Notes: generated by a model from the sequence alone, not told the origin. 64,000 bases of DNA from Clarkia xantiana subsp. parviflora (GCA_036873135.1 JAPTYO010000002.1:44817452-44881451); one strand, 5' to 3'; shown: positions 44,919-55,789, counted from the first letter of the stretch. A program made the numbers and translations.

Positions 44919-44934
44919 TGGCGCCGTCTGTGGG
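44919..44934 (+). promoter_or_regulatory. Primer binding site, element E
   Basis: TGGCGCCGTCTGTGGG, one base after the LTR end. Identical to the PBS of element A. Confidence 0.85.
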
Positions 44935-44971
44935 AAACTTACGAAAAGTCAAGATAGCTTCTACCAGATCA

Positions 44972-46694
44972 ATGGCCGGTGGTGGCAAGAAGAAGCAAGT
45001 TCAGGATGGCAGCTCCCGTCCCGCAGGAACTATGAATTCCCAGTTGCCAGAACGTGTTGCTGAACAAGGTGAGAACCCCGCTCTTTCCCAGACAGGGGGG
45101 CAGGGTGACGGTTATGAGGTCTCAGTCCGAGACACGGAGATGAACAGGCAGGATATCCCGCGTAGGGATGAAGATGAGGCTCCCCCAAACCCGGTGGGCC
45201 ACGGAGGAGAAAGAGTCCCGCGAAGGGAAGAAGGGTCGTCTTCGAACTCAGAATTGGCCAAGGCAGTAGCAGATGCTATGCCCATGTTCTTGGCTGCCAT
45301 GGAGGCCCTGCTGGACAAGAGAGAAGCCGTCAGGAGGGCGGAAGAGTTGCCTCCGCGAGAAGAATTACCTCCACCCCCCCCACCCCCGAGGGTGGTCCCA
45401 GAAGAACAAGAGGTTCAGGAGGTTCCGCCCAGGAGTAAGGGTAAAGAACCGGCGCACCTGGAGAAATTCGTGGTCGACGGCCCAGGACCGGGTCAAAACA
45501 GGACCATTCCCCTGAATGGCCCCATCACCCCCGATCAGGTGGTGAAGATCGTCAACATCTGCATGGGTGATCAGAAGCAGATGACATCGGAGTTGAGGGA
45601 TCGATCCAGCCATCCTTTCATTCCGCGGCTGTTAGATACGGTCGCCCCGCCAGGGCTAGGCATCCCGACCATCAAGGAGTACGATGGTGAAGGAGACCCG
45701 GTTCGCCATGTTCAGAGACATGTCCAGGCTTGCATGGGAAGGACCTCGAACGATGACCTCATATGTTCGCTGTTCCCGATTACTTTGGGAGAAAGGGCCA
45801 TGACTTGGTTTTTCAGCCTCCCACCAGGATGCATTACGTGCTGGGCGGACATGCACGATCGGTTTATCAAACAGTACCAAGGTCGGAGGCGCCTTCTGAA
45901 AAGTGTAAGGTCCCTGACCCAGGTGGTGCAGAGGCCCGACGAATCGTTGGCATATTACTACCAACGATTCACTGCCAGTGCCGCAGAGATCGATGAAGAG
46001 ATATCGGAGGGAGAGACCATCCGTACTTTCCTGCGGAACTTAAGCGCTCCGTACGGTTCCGACCTGATGCACAGTGTAGCCGCGAAAGCTGTGTTGAGTA
46101 TGGAGGCCCTGCAAGCGAGGGTGAAACAGCAAATCGACGTCCAGGAGTCGAAGATTGCTGCCGGAGAGCTCGATCCTCCGAGGACGGGAAGGGGAAAACC
46201 ATCGTCCAAGCTGTCGGATGAGCGCAAAGGGAACGACAAGTCGGAGGGAAGTAGAAACCTTGGTCGCCCCGAAAAAGAGAAGATAAACGTCCCCCTAGGA
46301 AGGACAATCGAGAAGGTCGAGCCGTTCCCATCAATAGGTCGATGACTTCTGTGTTAGCTGTGATGGATCGGCAGGGTCTCGCCCGATACCCTTCGAGAAA
46401 AGAAGGCGAATTCCTAGGAGGCCGCCCTGACCGTTATTGTCGCTACCATCGAGCCAATGGTCACGACACTGAAAACTGTCGGGAGCTGAAGAAGGAAATT
46501 GAGAAGCTGATCCAAAAAGGGAAGTTAAAAGAGTTCGTCAGAAGGGGAAGATGCCGATCTCGCTCCAAAAGTCGGTCGCGGTCCCGTTCCAAGTCCCGCG
46601 ACCGATCCCCAAAGAAGAAGAAGGTTGAGCAAGAAGCCTCAGATCGGGTGCCCGCAAGGAGAGGCGGGGAACTATCAACGTCATCCACGGAGGA
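44972..46694 (+). pseudogene. gag of element E
   Basis: ATG at 44972 (MAGGGKKKQVQ) matches the start used in E2. N-terminal part: low-complexity acidic and proline-rich. Capsid: TIPLNGPITPDQVVKIVNICM, GEGDPVRHVQRHV, FFSLPPGCITCWADMHDRFI and AYYYQRFTASAAEIDEEISEG. Then a basic stretch, the knuckle-like YCRYHRANGHDTENC, an RS-repeat stretch (RSRSKSRSRSRS) and the INVIHGG linker. Frame breaks near 46261-46270 and 46660-46668 separate capsid, nucleocapsid and protease, while E2 is in one frame there, so these are mutations and not programmed frameshifts. Confidence 0.85.
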
Positions 46695-49600
46695 ATGGCG
46701 TCGGGAGGTGATACCTCTGCTTCTCGGGAGAACTACGCTTCCCGCATATCTGCTGCGGTGGTGTTAGGCAAAAGGTCCCGGTCGTGGACTCTGAAGGAGG
46801 AAATGGTGATTTCTTTCTCGGCGGAAGATCTAGTAGGTGTGGAGAGCCCTCACGACGACGCCTTGGTCGTGACCCTGAACGTGGATGGATTCGAGATGAA
46901 GCGGATCCTAATAGACGGAGGGAGCTCTTCCGACATCCTTTTCATGGACGCTCTGGAAGCCATGCGAAAGACGAAAAAGGACCTGACACAGGTGGACTTC
47001 CCGATGGTGGGATTCTCTGGTTCCACTTCTTACCCGCTGGGAATGATTACCTTACTAGTAGAGTTTGGTATTGGCTGGAAGATGGAGAAGCGAGATGTAG
47101 ATTTCGTCGTAGTGGAGTCTGCGGGTGCATACAACGCTATTATCGGGAGGACCACTATCAACCCTCTCATGGCAGTCGCCTCGACGGTCCACCAAAAGAT
47201 GAAGTTCCCGACTGACAACGGAGTTGGAGAGGTTAGGGGTGATCAAGTGGCGTCGCGAAAATGCTATGTTAATGCTACCCGAAGGAGAAGGAGGGAAGCC
47301 ATGACTGTCCTTCAGACTGATGCCGATCCTCGAGAGGAGTATGGGCGTCCCGCCCCCATGGAGGATCTGAAGGAGGTTGAGATTGATGGACCGCAGAGGA
47401 AGGTGAAGATCGGGTCTGCTTTGTCGGAAGAAAGAGCCCGAGAAGTGATCGAGCTCCTGAAAGAGTTTAAGGAGCTGTTTGCCTGGTCCCCAAGTGATAT
47501 GCCAGGAATCAGCCCCGACGTGATAGTGCACGAGCTGACGATAGACCCCGCGACCAAGCCTATCACGCAGAGAAGGCGTCCAATGGGCGCGGACAAGAGG
47601 ATCGCGATCCAGCAAGAGGTGGGCAGACTGCTTGACGCTGGATTCATCAAGGAGCTCCGATTCCAGACTTGGGTTGCTAATCCAGTCCTGGTGCGAAAGA
47701 GTAACGGGAAGTGGCGGATGTGTGTCGATTTTCGTGACTTGAATAAAGCCTGCCCGAAGGATTGCTACCCGCTTCCGAGGATTGACCAGCTGGTGGATGC
47801 CACATCGAGACATGAACTGCTGAGCTTCATGGATGCCTATTCCGGATACAACCAGATCAAGATGGCGAATGAGGATGCCCCCCATACGGCTTTCTATGCC
47901 GACAGTGACGTCTACCACTACGACGTGATGCCCTTCGGATTGATCAATGCCGGAGCAACTTACCAGCGAATGGTGAACAAGTTGTTTGGAGACATGCTGG
48001 GGAAAACCATGGAGGCGTATGTGGATGACATGCTGGTGAAGTCACGACAGGCAGGAGACCATGTCCAGAATTTGGCGGCGGCGTTTGAGCGGATGAAGTT
48101 CCATCAGGTTCGGCTAAACCCCGACAGATGTGCTTTCGGGGTGAACTCGGGGAAATTCCTAGGGTTCATGGTGAGCCAGAGAGGAATCGAGGTAAACCCT
48201 GAGAAGCTGCGAGCGATTGAGCAGATGCAGTCCCCGAAGACTCATCGGGAGGTTCAGGTGCTGAATGGCCGGTTGGCCGCGATGAATCGTTTCCTATCCA
48301 AGGCGAGTGACCGAGCCATGCCATTTTTTGATGTGCTGAGGGCCCACAAGAAGTTCGAATGGACCGACAAGTGCGAGGAGGCGTTCCAGGCACTCAAGCA
48401 GCACCTTCGTACCCTTCCGCCGTTGGCGAAACCAGTCCCAGGCAAGCCGCTTTATCTCTATTTGGCTGTTTCTGATGTGGCTGTTAGTTCTGTTTTGATC
48501 AAAATTGTCAAGAGCAATCAAGTGCCTATCTATTATGTAAGCAAGGCGTTTGCCAAGTCTGAAATAAACTATCCCGCTATTGAGAAGTATCTCTTTGCGT
48601 TGGTTATTGCCGCTCGAAAATTACGACCTTACTTCCATGCCCATGAAGTCACAATACTGACTAATCAGCCCTTGAAGCACTTTTTGAACCGACCGGAGGC
48701 GTCGGGGAGACTGGTGAAATGGGCCATCGAGCTGACGGAGTTCCGTATTCATTTTGCTCCGAGAACTGCTATTAAGGGCCAGGCATTGGCAGATTTTATA
48801 GCTGAGTCTACGGCACCCGATCTGGAAGTAACGGGTCCCGCAGAGGGGGCAACCATGGAAGAGGCCCCGATAGTAGAACAGGCCCCGATAACAGAACAGC
48901 CAAATGAGGAGAATACCTGGGAGATGTACACTGATGGTTCATTGAGTGTAGAAGGCTCGGGGGCAGGATTTGTATTGATACCGCCCGCTGGAGGCGAGCC
49001 CCTACGATATGCCTTGGCGTTGACGTTCAAAGCCACCAACAATGAAGCAGAATACGAGGCTCTCATCACGGGCCTCAAGATTGCCAAGGGTACGGGGGTC
49101 GACCATCTAAAGGTGAAGTGTGATGCCAGCTTGGTTGTAAATCAAGTCCAGGGGAACTATGAAGCCAGGAGCCCGACAATGAAGAAGTATTTGCACGAGG
49201 TGCAGACTTTGAAGGGAAGCTTCAAAAGCTTCGATATCGAGGCGATCCCAAGGGAAGAAAACGAGGAAGCAGATGCCTTAAGCAAGTTTGCTCTGGGAGT
49301 GGCCCCCGAAGAGAATCGGAAGGTACATTTCCTGGAGAAGGTGATTATCTCAAACATTGATCCAACGGAGATCTGCGCTATTGAGATAAGATCGGAGGAA
49401 GAAGAGAAGCCCACTTGGATGACCCCGATGGTCACATACCTGACTACGGGGGCACTTCCCGATGACAAGGTGGCAGCTGTCAGGTTGCGTCAGATTGCGG
49501 ACAACTACGCGATGGTGGACAACCAGTTATACAAAAAAGGGTATGTAAAGCCTTTCTTAAAATGCGTGGCGGAACCCGACACGAATCGGATCCTGAAGGA

Positions 49601-50648
49601 ACTACATGAGGGAGTCGCAGCCTGTCATGAAGGGGCCCGATCTCTTGTAAGGAAGGCGCTGAACTTGGGCTACTATTGGCCTTCGATGAACAAGGAGGCG
49701 ACAGCAATGGTCCGATCCTGTGATGCATGCCAGAGGTACGCTCCGAATATCGTGGCTCCCGCCGCGGACTTAATGCCCATCAGGAGTGCATGGCCCTTCG
49801 CGCAATGGGGGATTGACTTGGTGGGACCTCTTCCCCAAGCGAAAGGTCAGTGCAAGTATTTGCTCGTGGCTATCGATTACTTCTCAAAGTGGATAGAGGC
49901 TAAGGCATTGGCCAGGACGACGGGGCAGCAGATCCTCAAATTCCTCCAAACTCAGATCATATCCCGGTATGGGATTCCTCGAGTGTTGATCAGCGACAAC
50001 GGCCCTCCGTTTAATGGGGCTCAGTTGAAGGAGTACCTAGAGGAGTTGAATATCGAACATCGGACCGCTTCAGTCCACCACGCTCAAACCAATGGTCAGG
50101 TAGAGTCAGCCAACAAGATCGTGATGTATGGCTTGAAGAAGAGAGTCTATGCCTTGCAGGGCCATTGGCTGGATGAGCTCGAGAACGTGCTGTGGGCTGT
50201 CAGAACAACACCCAAGCAATCGACGGGGGAAACTCCGTTTGGCCTAGTCTATGGCACGGAGGCAGTCGCTCCCGTGGAGATAGCGGTGGCATCCCATCGC
50301 GCGAAATATTACGAGCCTCTGACAAATGAGGAAATGAGGCGTCTAGACTTAGACTTGCTCGAGGAGAAAAGATGGAAGGCTGATGAAGTTCAGGCCCGAA
50401 TGCGTCTGGCAACAGCCCGATATTACAATCGGCGTGTCAAGTCCCGACAATTCTTCGTGGGAGAACTTGTCTGGCGGAGGAACGAGTTCGTTCATCAAGA
50501 TCGGATCAACAAGCTATCGCCAAAATGGGAGGGACCTTACAAGATCGTAGGGATGCCAGCACCCAATGCATACAAGCTAGAGGACCTTGATGGCAAGACA
50601 TTGAAGCATTCCTTCAGTGGCGAACACTTGAAGAAGTATCATGTTTGA
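46695..50648 (+). CDS. Protease-RT-RNase H-RNase H-integrase polyprotein of element E (intact)
   Basis: 1317 codons without a stop. Protease D74-G-G (ILIDGGSSSDIL) and NAIIGRTT. RT with WRMCVDFRDLNK, MPFGLINAGATYQRMV and YVDD at 442-445. RT RNase H to ADFIAES. A second RNase H starts near 735, with D747 (MYTDGS), NNEAEYEALITGL, CDASLVVNQ and EADALSK. Integrase zinc region H971, H978, C1009, C1012; catalytic D1041 (GIDLVGPLP), D1101 (SDNGPP), E1137 (QVESANK), a D-59-D-35-E spacing. The C-terminus has SPKWEGPYKI and ends GEHLKKYHV, with no chromodomain. All catalytic residues are present. The true N-terminus would be upstream in gag; the ATG at 46695 is only the first in the open frame. Confidence 0.95.
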   Translation: MASGGDTSASRENYASRISAAVVLGKRSRSWTLKEEMVISFSAEDLVGVESPHDDALVVTLNVDGFEMKRILIDGGSSSDILFMDALEAMRKTKKDLTQVDFPMVGFSGSTSYPLGMITLLVEFGIGWKMEKRDVDFVVVESAGAYNAIIGRTTINPLMAVASTVHQKMKFPTDNGVGEVRGDQVASRKCYVNATRRRRREAMTVLQTDADPREEYGRPAPMEDLKEVEIDGPQRKVKIGSALSEERAREVIELLKEFKELFAWSPSDMPGISPDVIVHELTIDPATKPITQRRRPMGADKRIAIQQEVGRLLDAGFIKELRFQTWVANPVLVRKSNGKWRMCVDFRDLNKACPKDCYPLPRIDQLVDATSRHELLSFMDAYSGYNQIKMANEDAPHTAFYADSDVYHYDVMPFGLINAGATYQRMVNKLFGDMLGKTMEAYVDDMLVKSRQAGDHVQNLAAAFERMKFHQVRLNPDRCAFGVNSGKFLGFMVSQRGIEVNPEKLRAIEQMQSPKTHREVQVLNGRLAAMNRFLSKASDRAMPFFDVLRAHKKFEWTDKCEEAFQALKQHLRTLPPLAKPVPGKPLYLYLAVSDVAVSSVLIKIVKSNQVPIYYVSKAFAKSEINYPAIEKYLFALVIAARKLRPYFHAHEVTILTNQPLKHFLNRPEASGRLVKWAIELTEFRIHFAPRTAIKGQALADFIAESTAPDLEVTGPAEGATMEEAPIVEQAPITEQPNEENTWEMYTDGSLSVEGSGAGFVLIPPAGGEPLRYALALTFKATNNEAEYEALITGLKIAKGTGVDHLKVKCDASLVVNQVQGNYEARSPTMKKYLHEVQTLKGSFKSFDIEAIPREENEEADALSKFALGVAPEENRKVHFLEKVIISNIDPTEICAIEIRSEEEEKPTWMTPMVTYLTTGALPDDKVAAVRLRQIADNYAMVDNQLYKKGYVKPFLKCVAEPDTNRILKELHEGVAACHEGARSLVRKALNLGYYWPSMNKEATAMVRSCDACQRYAPNIVAPAADLMPIRSAWPFAQWGIDLVGPLPQAKGQCKYLLVAIDYFSKWIEAKALARTTGQQILKFLQTQIISRYGIPRVLISDNGPPFNGAQLKEYLEELNIEHRTASVHHAQTNGQVESANKIVMYGLKKRVYALQGHWLDELENVLWAVRTTPKQSTGETPFGLVYGTEAVAPVEIAVASHRAKYYEPLTNEEMRRLDLDLLEEKRWKADEVQARMRLATARYYNRRVKSRQFFVGELVWRRNEFVHQDRINKLSPKWEGPYKIVGMPAPNAYKLEDLDGKTLKHSFSGEHLKKYHV

Positions 50649-50769
50649 TATTAAGTCGCCGCGAAGGGCGCAAATTGTCTATCAATAAGATCTGATGTAA
50701 GCCTATTTTGAGTTATTTATGAATAAAAGAAGTTGCATCCGATCAAATTGCTTTTAGATTTATTCTAAC

Positions 50770-51290
50770 TTTTAGTAAGACGTCCCGAAGGACGCGACAA
50801 AAGCCTTCCGAGGTACGATAAAAGCCTTCCGAGGTACGATAAAAGCCTTCCGAGGTATGCGTAAGTCGTCTATATGATGCGGCCAAAAGCCTTAACGGGT
50901 ACGGACAAAAGCCCTACGGGGTACATGTAAGTCGTCTATATGATGCAACCAAAAGCCTAGGTACGAAAAGGCCCTAATGGGTCCGCGTAAGTCGTCTATA
51001 TGATGCGGCCAAAAGCCTTAACGGGTACGAAAAAGCCTTAACGGGTCCGCGTAAGTCGTCTATATGATGCGGCCAAAAGCCTTAACGGGTACGAAAAAGC
51101 CTTAACAGGTCCGCGTAAGTCGTCTATATGATGCGGCCAAAAGCCTTAACGGGAACGAAAAAGCCTTAACAGGTCCGCATAAGTCGTCTATATGATGCGG
51201 CCAAAAGCCTTAACAGGTACGAAAAAGCCCTTAAAGGGTACGACCAAAGTCGCCTGATTTGGCGCGGTAAAAGCCCTAAGGGGTGTTGAA
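50770..51290. repeat. About 64-bp tandem array, element E convergent junction
   Basis: gtaagtcgtctatatgatg recurs at 50861, 50927, 50987, 51051 and 51115, with a variant at 51179. Between them lie aaaagccttaacgggtacg blocks. A shorter array of aaaagccttccgaggtacgat precedes it (50800-50857). Confidence 0.9.
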
Positions 51291-51309
51291 AATGGCCTTA
51301 AAAAGAAGG

Positions 51310-51472
51310 GACGAGAAGCCTTAAGTGGTGAAGTCCCGATTGGACGAGAAGCCTTAAGTGGTGAAGTCCCGATTGGACGAGAAGCCTTAAGTGGTGAAGT
51401 CCCGATTGGACGAGAAGCCTTAAGTAGTGAAGTCCCGATTGGACGAGAAGCCTTAAATGGTGAAGTCCCGAG
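51310..51472. repeat. 33-bp tandem array, element E
   Basis: Five units of gacgagaagccttaagtgg plus tgaagtcccgattg, nearly identical. They lie next to the 64-bp array and share the agccttaa core with it. The reading frames across it are repeat artefacts. Confidence 0.92.
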
Positions 51473-51677
51473 TAAAGCGTTGGAAGGACGCATGGAGTCA
51501 TCTCAAATGGTGCATCGGAACGTTCTGAGTAACGAATTTAAAGCCGCTTTAGATAAGCGCAAACGATTATCGAGACCAAAACAGATGAAAGAAATTCCTT
51601 ATATAAAGGCTCAAAGGCCTAGGAGTTCGGATACAAAAAACGAAGGAGAAAGACAACAAGGACTAAAAGATGTAACA

Positions 51678-54378
51678 TTAGACTTGGTCCTTGTTGGAAG
51701 ATGGATCCTCAGCAGCATCGGAGGGAGCAAGGTTCGGAGGAGCCTGGGCAGAAGGCTCCGCAGCTGGCAGAGTCGGGTCCACGGTAGCGGCCTCTTCACT
51801 CTCCGCGGGGAGGTTGAAGTACTTCTCCGCGACGGGGGCGAGAGTCTCGGACTTCGTGAAGTCGATGGAATCCGGGTAGGCTGTATAGAGCTCTTCGACG
51901 GCGTTGTATAAAACATCCTCCATCTCGGACTTGCAGAACTCTACAGCAGCCACCTTAAATTCTTCGGAGTTCCGATACTCCCCGCGGCCCTGTAGGCGGC
52001 CCTCTTCGAGGCCTTGAGCCTTTGCCTCAGCCAGCTTGGCAGAGAACTCAGCCTTTTCCGCCTCAGACCTCGCCTTGGCCTCCGCGAGAAGATCCGCGAA
52101 GACGTCCTTCTCGTGAATGAGTTGCTTCTTCTCCGCCTCATTCCGCTGCTGCTCCACCTGGACCATCTTCCGCTCCCGACGCATGACCGCCTCATGATCG
52201 TGGACTTTCTTGAGCAGGCTCGAGGTCATCTCGTCTAAGAGAGCTTTCTCCTTGGCCATCTTGTTCTTGGCCGCCACTGCCCCGTCGAGTTCTACTTGAA
52301 GCTTGGTTAAGGCATCGGGGTTCGACTTAGCTTCCGCCTCCTCCAAAGCACTCTTCAGAGCTAAGGCGATGGCGAAACAACGCTGTTGGTCCGCAGTTTC
52401 CTAAGGCGAAGGGAAAAAGTTAAGAATTCAATACTCGAAAGCAGAGATGAAGGAAACAAACAAAGGAAAAGTGTTACCTCCACCCGACGGACGGCCATAG
52501 CGCGGAATTCCTCTTCGATGTCCTCCCGCGACAAGCAAAGCGGCAGCCTCAAAGCGGGAGGAATTGACCCTGCCAGCAGATGCAGGGCCAAGTCAGGCTG
52601 AAGATTATTCCGTCGGATCGAAAACCCGTGGAGGGATTCGATCGGACGCCAGGGAACCGTCGCCTGGTCGGGGGTGTAGATCTTGTAAACATCATCCATC
52701 GGAAGACGAGGGATAACCTCGGCATCATCGACGGGAGGAGCTACCTCGGTCGGAGGAAGCTCAGGAGTAGGAGTACGGAAAGCAGGAGGAGGACTCCGGG
52801 ACACGTCCCTCACAGCGGGCCCCATGCTCCTTGACCCCGACCTTCCGCGGGGAAACAGGCCCCCCTCGTCAGGCTCCTCGGCAGAAGGAGAGGCCTCCAA
52901 ATCGGTCACCCGACGGAACTGAGCTTCCGCCGGGACGTCCTCCCGCATTAGTTCTTGCGGAGTTGCAGTCTCCGCTGGAATGACAGCCTCCGTCGGGACA
53001 GGAGTATCCGAGGGACCTGCGGTGGCAGGACGAACATGATCAGGAATAATTCCGCCAGGACACCAGAGAATTTGACGTTCGACATGCTGGTCTTTCCCAT
53101 GGAAGTTATAATATCCCGCATTGAGAACGCGGGGGACTTCTCCTCGAAGGATATATTTAATTTCCCGAACCCGCGACTCCCGATCAGCGGGGATAAATTC
53201 CTTGGGAACTAATTTCTTATATCGTTTAATTGCACGACGAACGCGCTTACCTTCCTCGACAGTAGTGGCCCCGAAGGCCCGATCTATCTCCCCCCTCTTG
53301 GCCTTCTTGGCCCCGACCTGCTCTTCGGTGGGAGGAGCAGCAGACATAGGAGTGGAAGAGGAAGTACCTTTCTTCACCAGCTTTCGCTTCCGCTTGGAGC
53401 TACTCTGGACGGCATCAGTCTCGCCCTGCTTCATAATGAGATGGGTCAGCAGAGAAGCCTTCTTGACTGCAAAGGTAAAAAATAAGATAGTTAGAAATAT
53501 TACCCAAATGACCAAATCCTTGGAAACAGAGTCAAGGAGTCGGACTCCGATAATGATCAGGTCCTTCTCCCGGAGCTTGTTGGCGTCGAGGGGTATGAAG
53601 TTGTCTCCCCAACGGTAGAGCTGAACCATCTGGAGGGTGTTGAGGTCATCCTCGGTGTAGTCTAAGAGCTCGGGGGCAGGGTCCGCCACGACCTCCCATC
53701 GAGGCCATGGGACAAAGCTGTGCTGGACGAAGAAGTAGTACTTCTTCCATCCGCTATTGTCAGACCCCGAGTCGCGTATCAGTATCCGATCCTTGTGGAA
53801 CTTCCAAGTCTCGCTGTCCCAGCCAAAACGTGAAAGTTGTTCCTTTGTCCACTTGGGGAGACGGGGGGAGAAGGAGCAGACACCCGCTTTGTTGCACTTC
53901 ATGCCGTAGAAAGTGCGGAATAGCAGTAGACTGTACGTCCACTGCTGGCGGTGGCATAAGAATTGGAAGGCATTCTACACGCGGATGGCGTGTGGAGAGA
54001 AGGTACAAGGATGCGTTTTGTAGAAGTTGCACATCTCCACCATATTGCCGCAGAAGGGGAACCGAATCCCCGCGCTTATTTGACCGGCGGAGACGAACAC
54101 TTCCCATGCCCGAGGAGGCGTAATGATGTGCTTCCTTCTGACAGCAGATTGAGACTCATACGGGAAACGAGGTTCCCAATCTGAGGTAATACACCCCTCT
54201 CTAAGGGCAACCTCATATGAAGCCTCAGAGATCTCATTGACGGCAAATTCGAAAATGAAAGGAGCCCTAGCCTCAGAACTAGCTTCGTCTAAAACGATTG
54301 CAAACAAAAGAATTTGAGAAAAGGAGAATAGACAGCAAGTAAATCATGAAAACATAGAGGAAAGCCCTTACCAGACAT
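51678..54378 (-). pseudogene. Antisense additional ORF of element E (Transposase_28-like, coiled coil)
   Basis: Exons on the minus strand: 54378-54372 (ATGTCTG), 54288-53504, 53466-52478 and 52400-51678. Intron sites equal those of element D. Exon 2: FEFAVNEISEASYEVALREG, SAGIRFPFCGNMVEMCNFYK, YYFFVQHSFVPWPRWEV. Exon 3: KRKRKLVKKG, KLVPKEFIPADRESRVREI, GYYNFHGKDQHVERQI, a Pro-rich linker and LALHLLAGSIPPALRLP. Exon 4: a long coiled coil with AEAKARSEAEKAEFSAKLAE, then an acidic Pro/Ala tail ending SSNKDQV. The only clear lesion is a TAG near 53975 where D has Trp (RLWNAF). Otherwise every exon is open, which shows selection on the protein until recently. Role unknown. Confidence 0.75.
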
Positions 54379-54520
54379 GATCGGTGGTCGAAGAGGTGAA
54401 ATGAAGGAAGATCGGAAGGGTTGAAGGCCTTGATCACTTGAACAGCAGGAGGAGCTTGGAGAAGAAGCTTCGAATGCAAGAATGGCTGAAATCGAGAGAG
54501 TGCAAAAGAAGTAAATAAAG

Positions 54521-54542
54521 CCAGGGTTTTAGCTTTTATAAG
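54521..54542 (-). promoter_or_regulatory. Internal promoter of the element E aORF
   Basis: Minus strand reads ttataaaagctaaaaccctgg, with a TATA box about 155 bp before the aORF ATG. Equivalent in place and sequence to that of element D. Confidence 0.55.
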
Positions 54543-55010
54543 CAAAAGGACAACGGAGGGGACTTAATCTTGACCGTTGAAGATGAAACGACTTGATCTC
54601 AATCGTTGAAATCATGGGGACGGTACGGAAGAGACAGCTGGACGGGTTTGATCTGCACCGTTGAAGAGGAAACGACACGATCTTAATCGCCAAGATTATA
54701 GGTACGGAAGAGACGCGAGTGACGTCACAGTTGCTTTTTCAGAAAGCAACAGTCACGCCGATTTAAACGTCATTTCCTTATCCCCAGGCATTTAATGCTA
54801 CAGTAACCGAGGAGTCTCCTCGGATTTGGCAACTGCCCATGGAGTCTGGTGGGCCCAAGGTAATCATGAGTAAGAGACACTGTTATACAACAATTACACG
54901 CAAGGTAAAAACCTCCGACGGTGGTATCGGAGGGTATGAAGACAAAAGCCTCCGACAGAAAGATCGGAGGATCGGAACTGAAAGACACGGCGAACTAAAA
55001 GTACCCCATG
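54543..55010. other. Region between aORF promoter and PPT, element E
   Basis: No gene. Two loosely repeated blocks (ttgaccgttgaagatgaaacgac at about 54570 and gcaccgttgaagaggaaacgac at about 54656) lie upstream of the antisense promoter and may be its regulatory region. Confidence 0.4.
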
Positions 55011-55023
55011 TCTTGGGGGCAAA
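55011..55023 (+). promoter_or_regulatory. Polypurine tract, element E
   Basis: tcttgggggcaaa directly before the 3' LTR. Confidence 0.85.
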
Positions 55024-55789
55024 TGATGGGCTCCGATGGAATCGTCAGCCCCGTTAACAGCCAGTAGACGGCGAATAGGTTCAGTGGGCCTCGTGAAAGG
55101 CCTGGAGGGCCCGAAGGCCCAATATGAAGGGTCCCGACATAAGAGCTGAACGCTCCCGACAAGAGGCCTCTGAGTAGGCCCCGATATGCCTTAGTAAAGG
55201 CCACGACGTGCCTTAGTAAATGCCCCGATAATATAGCCCCGCAGAGGCTGGACCTGTCCCGTAGAGACTGAAGGTCCTGGGTGGTGACCTAGAATAAGAC
55301 AACTCTGGAGTCCCCGACAGGAGTCGATACTTGTGATCAGAGGATAAAGACCGAGAAACCCGCCTACTAGATAGAGTAGTGGGAGACGGTTAAAGATATA
55401 GATAAGTCCCCCGAGATACGCAGGGCGTGCCCGAGATACGCGGAAGTATGGGTAAGATACGCGGAGCGTGGGGCGAGATATACGGAATCCTGACCAAGAT
55501 ATACGGAATCGTGGCGAGATACACGGAATCATGGGCAAAACGGCCAACCACGGTCACAGGTAACTGAGTAACTTCCCCTCCTATATAAAGGAGGAAGTTA
55601 CCTCAGAAAACAATCATCTAATACGCACTTAGAACATTGCTGCCACCCCATTGATCGTATACTCATTTAAGCATCGGAGAGGGATTCTGGGTCACCACCC
55701 AGGTCATCCCCTTTTGCAGGATTGCGCGGAGTCCAGGAGTCCAGAGCTTTCCGTCAAGAACGTAACGGAGCTTCGCCCGTGATCCAACA
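55024..55789 (+). repeat. 3' LTR of element E (766 bp)
   Basis: TGATGGGCTCCGATGG to CGTGATCCAACA. U3 holds repeated gccccgatatgccttagtaaa and an array of cgagatacgcgg-type units (about 55405-55535). TATA box tatataaa at about 55579-55586. The following sequence is PP4R3 DNA. Confidence 0.9.

Larger units (their letters stand above)
44713..55789 (+). mobile_element. Element E: gypsy (Tat-like) retrotransposon with truncated 5' LTR
   Basis: Plus strand: partial 5' LTR, PBS, gag (frameshifted), intact PR-RT-RNase H-RNase H-integrase frame, two tandem arrays, convergent spliced aORF on the minus strand, PPT and full 3' LTR. Length is about 11 kb without the missing part of the LTR. The 3' LTR abuts the last intron/exon of PP4R3, and the 5' side is fused to element D in opposite orientation. 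The family is the same as D and E2. Confidence 0.92.

Noticed and set aside
46261..46668. Programmed ribosomal frameshift sites between gag and pol of element E
   Set aside because: The same region is in one frame in E2 and there is no shared slippery site, so the shifts look like indel mutations.
51188..51501. Repeat-protein-like frame (KASRPIGTSPL)
   Set aside because: Product of the 33-bp array; a multiple of three makes it open by chance.
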